NCBI RefSeq assembly: GCF_028369295.1
Contig: NZ_JAQMYP010000060.1
Location: forward strand, 1-62,676
DNA length: 62,676 bases
DNA from: Streptomyces sp. HD
GTDB taxonomy: Bacteria > Actinomycetota > Actinomycetes > Streptomycetales > Streptomycetaceae
Direction of reading: 5' to 3'
Under the pieces are notes generated by a model. It ran no database searches. It was given only the letters and a program-made list of their open reading frames with translations, and was not told the DNA's origin. Of this stretch, positions 60,328-62,676 are shown in pieces (positions within the stretch are counted from its first letter, which is position 1; each line of letters starts with the position of its first letter). A program made the position numbers and the translations under genes.

Positions 60328-61143
60328 ATGACCCAGAAAGTCGCAGTCCTCGGCACCGGCAAGATCGGCGAAGCCCTGCTCAGCGGAATGATCCGCGGAG
60401 GCTGGGCCCCGGCCGACCTCCTGGTGACGGCCCGCCGCGCAGAACGAGCCGATGAACTCCGCACCCGCTACGGAGTCACCCCGGTCACCAACGCGGAAGC
60501 CGCCAAGACGGCCGACACCCTGATCCTCACGGTCAAGCCGCAGGACATGGGCACCCTCCTCGACGAGCTCGCCCCGCACATCCCCGCCGACCGCCTGGTC
60601 ATCAGCGGAGCCGCAGGTATCCCCACCTCCTTCTTCGAGTCCCGCCTCACCGCGGGCACCCCGGTCGTCCGAGTCATGACGAACACCCCGGCCCTCGTCG
60701 ACGAGGCCATGTCCGTCATCTCCGCCGGCAGCCACGCCAGCGAAGCCGACCTCGCGCACGCCGAGGAGATCTTCGGCGCCGTAGGCAAGACGCTCCGCGT
60801 CCCCGAGTCCCAGCAGGACGCCTGCACCGCCCTCTCCGGCTCCGGCCCGGCGTACTTCTTCTACCTGGTCGAAGCCATGACCGACGCCGGCATCCTCCTC
60901 GGCCTGCCCCGCGACAAGGCGCATGACCTGATCGTCCAGTCCGCGATCGGCGCCGCGACGATGCTCCGCGACAGCGGCGAACACCCCGTCAAGCTCCGTG
61001 AGAACGTGACGTCCCCCGCCGGCACCACCATCAACGCCATCCGCGAACTTGAGAACCACGGCGTACGAGCCGCCCTCATCGCCGCCCTCGAAGCCGCCCG
61101 CGACCGCAGCCGCGAACTGGCTTCCGGCAGCAACAACAAGTGA
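60328..61143 (+). CDS. proC: pyrroline-5-carboxylate reductase
   Basis: 271 aa. Last step of proline synthesis. NADPH-binding motif VAVLGTGKIGEALLSGM, TVKPQDM, and the substrate-site signature ALSGSGPAYFFYLVEAMTDAG, then NVTSPAGTT. GGAGGG lies about 11 nt before the ATG. Convergent with trpS, with a shared terminator. Confidence 0.96.
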   Translation: MTQKVAVLGTGKIGEALLSGMIRGGWAPADLLVTARRAERADELRTRYGVTPVTNAEAAKTADTLILTVKPQDMGTLLDELAPHIPADRLVISGAAGIPTSFFESRLTAGTPVVRVMTNTPALVDEAMSVISAGSHASEADLAHAEEIFGAVGKTLRVPESQQDACTALSGSGPAYFFYLVEAMTDAGILLGLPRDKAHDLIVQSAIGAATMLRDSGEHPVKLRENVTSPAGTTINAIRELENHGVRAALIAALEAARDRSRELASGSNNK

Positions 61144-61149
61144 CGCCCG

Positions 61150-61175
61150 GGGCCGCCCCAGCCGAGGGGCGGCCC
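61150..61175. terminator. bidirectional terminator between proC and trpS
   Basis: GGGCCGCCCC pairs perfectly with GGGGCGGCCC around AGCCGA. It lies between the two convergent genes, only 7 nt after the proC stop. Confidence 0.88.
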
Positions 61176-61185
61176 AAGCGCACCC

Positions 61186-62223
61186 CTAGACAGTCACCCC
61201 GATATCCGCAGCGACACCCGCACCTGCTGCCGCCGGCAGCAACCCGATCGCCCGATACGCGGCATCCACGGTCGGCCGAGCCATCGCCCGAGCCCGCTCC
61301 GCACCATCCCGCAGCACCCCCTCCACATAGCCAGGATCCGCGCACAGCTCCCTGTGCCTCTCCTGCACGGGCCTGAGGACCTCGACCACGGCCTCCGCGG
61401 TGGCTGACTTCAAAGCTCCGTACGATTCATATACACCGCTCAGGTCCGATGGGTTCCCACCCGAGCACGCCGCCAGAATCTCCAGCAGATTCGCCACCCC
61501 CGGCCGCGCCTCCCGGTCGTACACGACCTCCCGCCCACTGTCGGTCACGGCCCGCATGACCTTCCTCCGCACCACGTCCGGCTCATCGAGCAGATAGACG
61601 ATCCCCGGCCCGGAGTCATCGCTCTTACCCATCTTCGAGGCCGGATCCTGCAGATTCATCACCCGAGCCGCCACCTGCGGGGGAGTGGCCCGAGGGACCA
61701 CGAACGCATGCCCGTACCGCTGGTTGAACCGCACCGCGAGATCCCGTGCGAGCTCCACATGCTGTGTCTGATCGTCCCCGACCGGCACCTCGTCGGTCCC
61801 GTACGCCAGGATGTCCGCAGCCATCAGCACGGGATACGTCAGCAGCGACAGCCGCACACTCCCGCCCCGCACCCGCTCCCGCGCGGCCTTCTCCTTGTAC
61901 TGGATCATCCGCCGCATCTCACCGTCCGTGGCCACGCACTCCAACACGTACGACAGTCGCGCGTGCTCATCCACATGACTCTGTACGAAGACGGTGCACA
62001 GCTCCGGATCCAGCCCCGCCGCCAGCAGCAACGTCGCCGCCTGCCGACTGAGCCTGCGCACCCGCGCCGGATCGTGGTCCACGGTCAGGGCGTGCAGATC
62101 GACGATGCAGAACAGCGCGTCGGCCTGGTGCTGATCGACGGCAGCCCACCGCCGGATGGCCCCCAAGTAGTTCCCCAGCGTCAGATGCCCGGTCGGCTTG
62201 ACCCCACTGAAGACCCGCGTCAT
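61186..62223 (-). CDS. trpS: tryptophanyl-tRNA synthetase (auxiliary type)
   Basis: 345 aa, class I synthetase. HIGH-type motif PTGHLTLGNYLGAIRRW, VGDDQTQHVELARDLA, and a KMSKS loop reading SKMGKSDDSG. It attaches Trp to tRNA. Streptomyces carry two TrpRS genes; this position corresponds, from memory, to the antibiotic-inducible TrpRS1 of S. coelicolor. A leader peptide with two adjacent Trp codons and an attenuator lie directly upstream, fitting induction by uncharged tRNA-Trp. Confidence 0.95.
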   Translation of the reverse strand: MTRVFSGVKPTGHLTLGNYLGAIRRWAAVDQHQADALFCIVDLHALTVDHDPARVRRLSRQAATLLLAAGLDPELCTVFVQSHVDEHARLSYVLECVATDGEMRRMIQYKEKAARERVRGGSVRLSLLTYPVLMAADILAYGTDEVPVGDDQTQHVELARDLAVRFNQRYGHAFVVPRATPPQVAARVMNLQDPASKMGKSDDSGPGIVYLLDEPDVVRRKVMRAVTDSGREVVYDREARPGVANLLEILAACSGGNPSDLSGVYESYGALKSATAEAVVEVLRPVQERHRELCADPGYVEGVLRDGAERARAMARPTVDAAYRAIGLLPAAAGAGVAADIGVTV

Positions 62224-62296
62224 CTCTTCTCCACCTCCTGGTCGAGGCCGCCGTCCCGGTCGGCCGACCCCCTGGAGCTCCGGAGGGAGATACGAG

Positions 62297-62358
62297 AACG
62301 GCCGCCGAGGCGGCGGCCGTTGAGTGCATACGTGAGTACGGCCGCCGTCAGGCGGCCC
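62297..62358 (-). promoter_or_regulatory. transcription attenuator upstream of trpS
   Basis: On the minus strand four segments can pair in exclusive ways: 1 GGGCCGCC (62358-62351), 2 GGCGGCCGT (62346-62338), 3 AACGGCCGCC (62321-62312), 4 GGCGGCCGTT (62306-62297). 3:4 is a perfect 10-bp terminator-like hairpin with a 5-nt loop. 2:3 pairs over 9 bp and would prevent it. 1:2 pairs over 7 bp and would allow it. Confidence 0.82.
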
Positions 62359-62389
62359 ACCACAACTGGGTGCACGTACGCGTAGTCAT
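62348..62389 (-). CDS. trpS leader peptide
   Basis: 13 aa: MTTRTCTQLWWAA. Trp codons 10 and 11 are adjacent, and the stop overlaps segment 1/2 of the attenuator. Stalling on these codons when charged tRNA-Trp is low would cover segment 1, free segment 2 and give read-through into trpS, 124 nt downstream. A GAGAGG lies just before the ATG (short spacing). Confidence 0.85.
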   Translation of the reverse strand: MTTRTCTQLWWAA

Positions 62390-62676
62390 GCCTCTCAGGC
62401 TACGCCCCCGGGGTGTCGCCCGGCGTGAAGTTGACACGCCTCGACCCGATCCGTACTGTTCTCCGAGTTGTCCGACGTGAGCGCCGACTCCGGTCGGTCC
62501 CCGGACAGCCATTCCGCAGGTACCAACCATCATTCGACGACAGTCGATCTGTCTGCCGTCGTGTCATTGGCATGCGTATTTGCGTAATGAGGAATCCGCG
62601 TTCGAAAGGACGCAGCCCCCGATTAGGCCGGGAGCGAGGAATCCGCTAAAGTCTCACTCGTCGGAACGGCCCAACA
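62390..62676. other. 287-nt right-end region without a recognised gene
   Basis: Holds the trpS promoter (minus strand, not resolved) and, at the end, a plus-strand promoter-like element. Composition is more AT-rich than the rest around 62560-62620. The stretch from 62620 on resembles, from memory, the promoter region before Streptomyces rRNA operons. Confidence 0.45.
62623..62652 (+). promoter_or_regulatory. strong-looking promoter reading out of the window
   Basis: TTAGGC (62623-62628), 18-nt spacer, TAAAGT (62647-62652). TAAAGT followed by a CTCACTCGTC start region is what I recall from Streptomyces rRNA operon leaders, so an rRNA operon may lie to the right. Confidence 0.4.

Noticed and set aside
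62224..62400. T-box riboswitch for trpS
   Set aside because: No T-box sequence or specifier loop is seen; the leader peptide with two Trp codons and alternating hairpins explains the region better.

Overview
The window is a 62.7 kb piece of a high-GC actinobacterial chromosome, almost certainly Streptomyces. The evidence is the very GC-rich third codon position, the many GTG starts and ATGA/GTGA overlaps, and marker genes such as lsr2, disA-radA, the sigE-cseABC operon, nuoD2 and an auxiliary trpS. The gene order matches, as I remember it, the conserved core of the Streptomyces coelicolor chromosome around SCO3398 (folP) down to SCO3334 (trpS). It is core chromosome: I see no prophage, transposase, integrase, CRISPR array or secondary-metabolite cluster.

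Layout. 1-9.9 kb: the start of folP, a DUF2156 lysyltransferase-like membrane protein, an esterase, a low-complexity membrane protein, a pair of PH-domain membrane proteins, and nuoD2 convergent with a MidA/NDUFAF7-type methyltransferase. 10-12 kb: a NarL-type two-component pair. 12-15.4 kb: a TmrB-like ATPase, a DUF5937/ArsR regulator, a small protein and a threonine-aldolase-like enzyme. 15.6-21.1 kb: a tightly coupled NAD/CoA precursor operon (DUF2520 reductase, panC, nadB, nadC, coaX). 21.3-28.1 kb: small proteins, a BlaI-like repressor, an acetyltransferase, lsr2 and clpC. 28.2-33.3 kb: a secreted phosphatase, an M23 peptidase, a TetR/MFS efflux pair, AraC and VOC proteins. 33.4-38.3 kb: cseC, cseB, cseA, sigE and mutY on the minus strand. 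38.4-41.3 kb: an unusual sensor kinase full of in-frame repeats, with its regulator. 41.3-49.6 kb: PAP2 phosphatase, an exported protein, disA, radA, a sigma-like/BACON fusion, a Cys-rich protein and a Ppx/GppA phosphatase. 50-60 kb: a TIM-barrel protein with a TetR regulator, ilvD, a PQQ-repeat Ser/Thr kinase, an SH3 protein, a methyltransferase and an ABC exporter. 60.3-62.4 kb: proC, and trpS with a Trp-codon leader peptide and attenuator. The last 30 bases look like a strong promoter reading out of the window.

How the genes work together. SigE-CseABC senses cell-envelope stress. ClpC is a proteostasis chaperone preceded by two exact ClgR-type boxes. DisA and RadA link c-di-AMP synthesis to DNA recombination and repair. 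PanC/CoaX and NadB/NadC feed CoA and NAD synthesis from one coupled operon. The TetR/MFS pair shares a large inverted-repeat operator. trpS appears to be controlled by ribosome stalling on two adjacent Trp codons.

Points most worth a second look: the orphan NuoD2, whose quinone-binding Tyr is Trp, beside an NDUFAF7-family methyltransferase; the sensor kinase with three separate in-frame minisatellites and an extracytoplasmic C-terminal domain; the twin ClgR boxes; the DUF2520-panC coupling; and several tandem duplications sitting on or next to stop codons.
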